The notes under the pieces: generated by a model
Database searches by the model: none
What the model saw: the letters and a program-made list of their open reading frames with translations, nothing else
What the model was told of the DNA's origin: nothing
Shown here: piece by piece, positions 4,914-5,149 of the stretch
Position numbering within the stretch: position 1 is the first letter of the stretch
How the letters are laid out: every line of letters starts with the position of its first letter
Made by a program: the position numbers and the translations under genes
Source of the DNA: Propionivibrio sp.
GTDB lineage: Bacteria > Pseudomonadota > Gammaproteobacteria > Burkholderiales > Rhodocyclaceae
NCBI GenBank assembly: GCA_003249625.1
Contig: QKII01000432.1
Location: 1 to 5,149 of the forward strand
Direction of reading: 5' to 3'
DNA length: 5,149 nucleotides

Positions 4914-5149
4914 ATGACCACACCACTCCATCACGGCGACGCGCTACTGATCGTCGACGTACAGAACGACTTTCTCCCCGGCGGCGCACTGGGCGTGCCG
5001 GATGGCGACTCCGTTATCGCAGAACTCAACGCACAGATTGCCCGCTTCACCGCTGCCGGCCTGCCAATCATTGCCACCCGGGACTGGCACCCCGCCAACC
5101 ATTGCTCCTTCCAGGAGCAAGGCGGTCCCTGGCCAAGTCACTGCGTCGC
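4914..5149 (+). CDS. pncA: Nicotinamidase PncA (3' end cut by window)
   Basis: PncA hydrolyses nicotinamide to nicotinate and ammonia in NAD salvage and belongs to the isochorismatase-like cysteine hydrolases. Only the first 78 residues are visible. They contain LLIVDVQNDFLPGGALGV (11-28) with the catalytic Asp15, and TRDWHPANHCSF (55-66), where Asp57, His59 and His63 match the metal-binding set, followed by GGPWPSHCV with His76 (70-78), the last metal ligand. This combination separates nicotinamidase from isochorismatase. The catalytic Lys and Cys lie beyond the edge. The ATG is preceded by GGAGG at 4901-4905 with 8 bases between. It is divergent from the phosphoribosyltransferase-rtcB operon and shares its promoter region. 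The phosphoribosyltransferases next door are not of the nicotinate phosphoribosyltransferase (PncB) family, so a direct pathway link is not evident. Confidence 0.95.
   Translation, partial: MTTPLHHGDALLIVDVQNDFLPGGALGVPDGDSVIAELNAQIARFTAAGLPIIATRDWHPANHCSFQEQGGPWPSHCV

Noticed and set aside
4787..4921. N-terminal extension of the PyrR-like gene by 45 codons
   Set aside because: It would run through both promoters and into the pncA start; GGAGG supports the start at 4786.
4944..5141. Minus-strand open frame inside pncA
   Set aside because: It is antisense to the conserved nicotinamidase motifs and has no family signal.

Overview
The window looks like ordinary chromosome from a GC-rich proteobacterium, most likely a betaproteobacterium. 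I infer this from the style of the SuhB and TrmJ proteins, the divergent trmJ/suhB arrangement also found in E. coli, and an A-rich boxA-like element of the kind used in betaproteobacterial rRNA leaders. No transposase, integrase, CRISPR array, tRNA or rRNA gene is visible. Every gene is intact except the two cut by the window edges.

Left part (1-1654): trmJ, a tRNA 2'-O-methyltransferase, runs leftward off the edge. It is divergent from suhB, which encodes an inositol-monophosphatase-family protein known in E. coli as a Nus-complex factor. The 80-bp gap between them holds two mutually exclusive hairpins. Just before the suhB start, where a Shine-Dalgarno sequence should be, it also holds a boxA-like sequence. 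This fits the NusB/NusE-dependent autoregulation described for E. coli suhB.

Right part (1683-4786, minus strand): a compact four-gene operon reads, in transcription order, PyrR-like phosphoribosyltransferase, COG1926-type phosphoribosyltransferase, archease, RtcB RNA ligase. The gaps are 16, 7 and 27 bp. RtcB joins RNA 2',3'-cyclic-phosphate (or 3'-phosphate) ends to 5'-OH ends using GTP, and archease is its activator, so the last two genes form an RNA repair or splicing module. The RtcB is the long archaeal/eukaryotic-like form (477 aa), and no rtcA or rtcR is seen in the window. Two PRPP-binding enzymes ahead of an RNA ligase have no obvious textbook explanation, and this is the most interesting gene-level feature here. 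suhB and rtcB converge with only 28 bp between their stop codons.

Right edge (4787-5149): a 127-bp divergent promoter region separates the operon from pncA (nicotinamidase, cut by the window end). It contains a perfect TATAAT for pncA, a TATGAT for the operon, an inverted repeat beside the pncA -10, and a 6-bp-stem hairpin touching the Shine-Dalgarno sequence of the first operon gene.

Functionally, most of the window concerns RNA: tRNA methylation, rRNA antitermination, and RNA ligation. The two phosphoribosyltransferases and the nicotinamidase belong to nucleotide or NAD chemistry.
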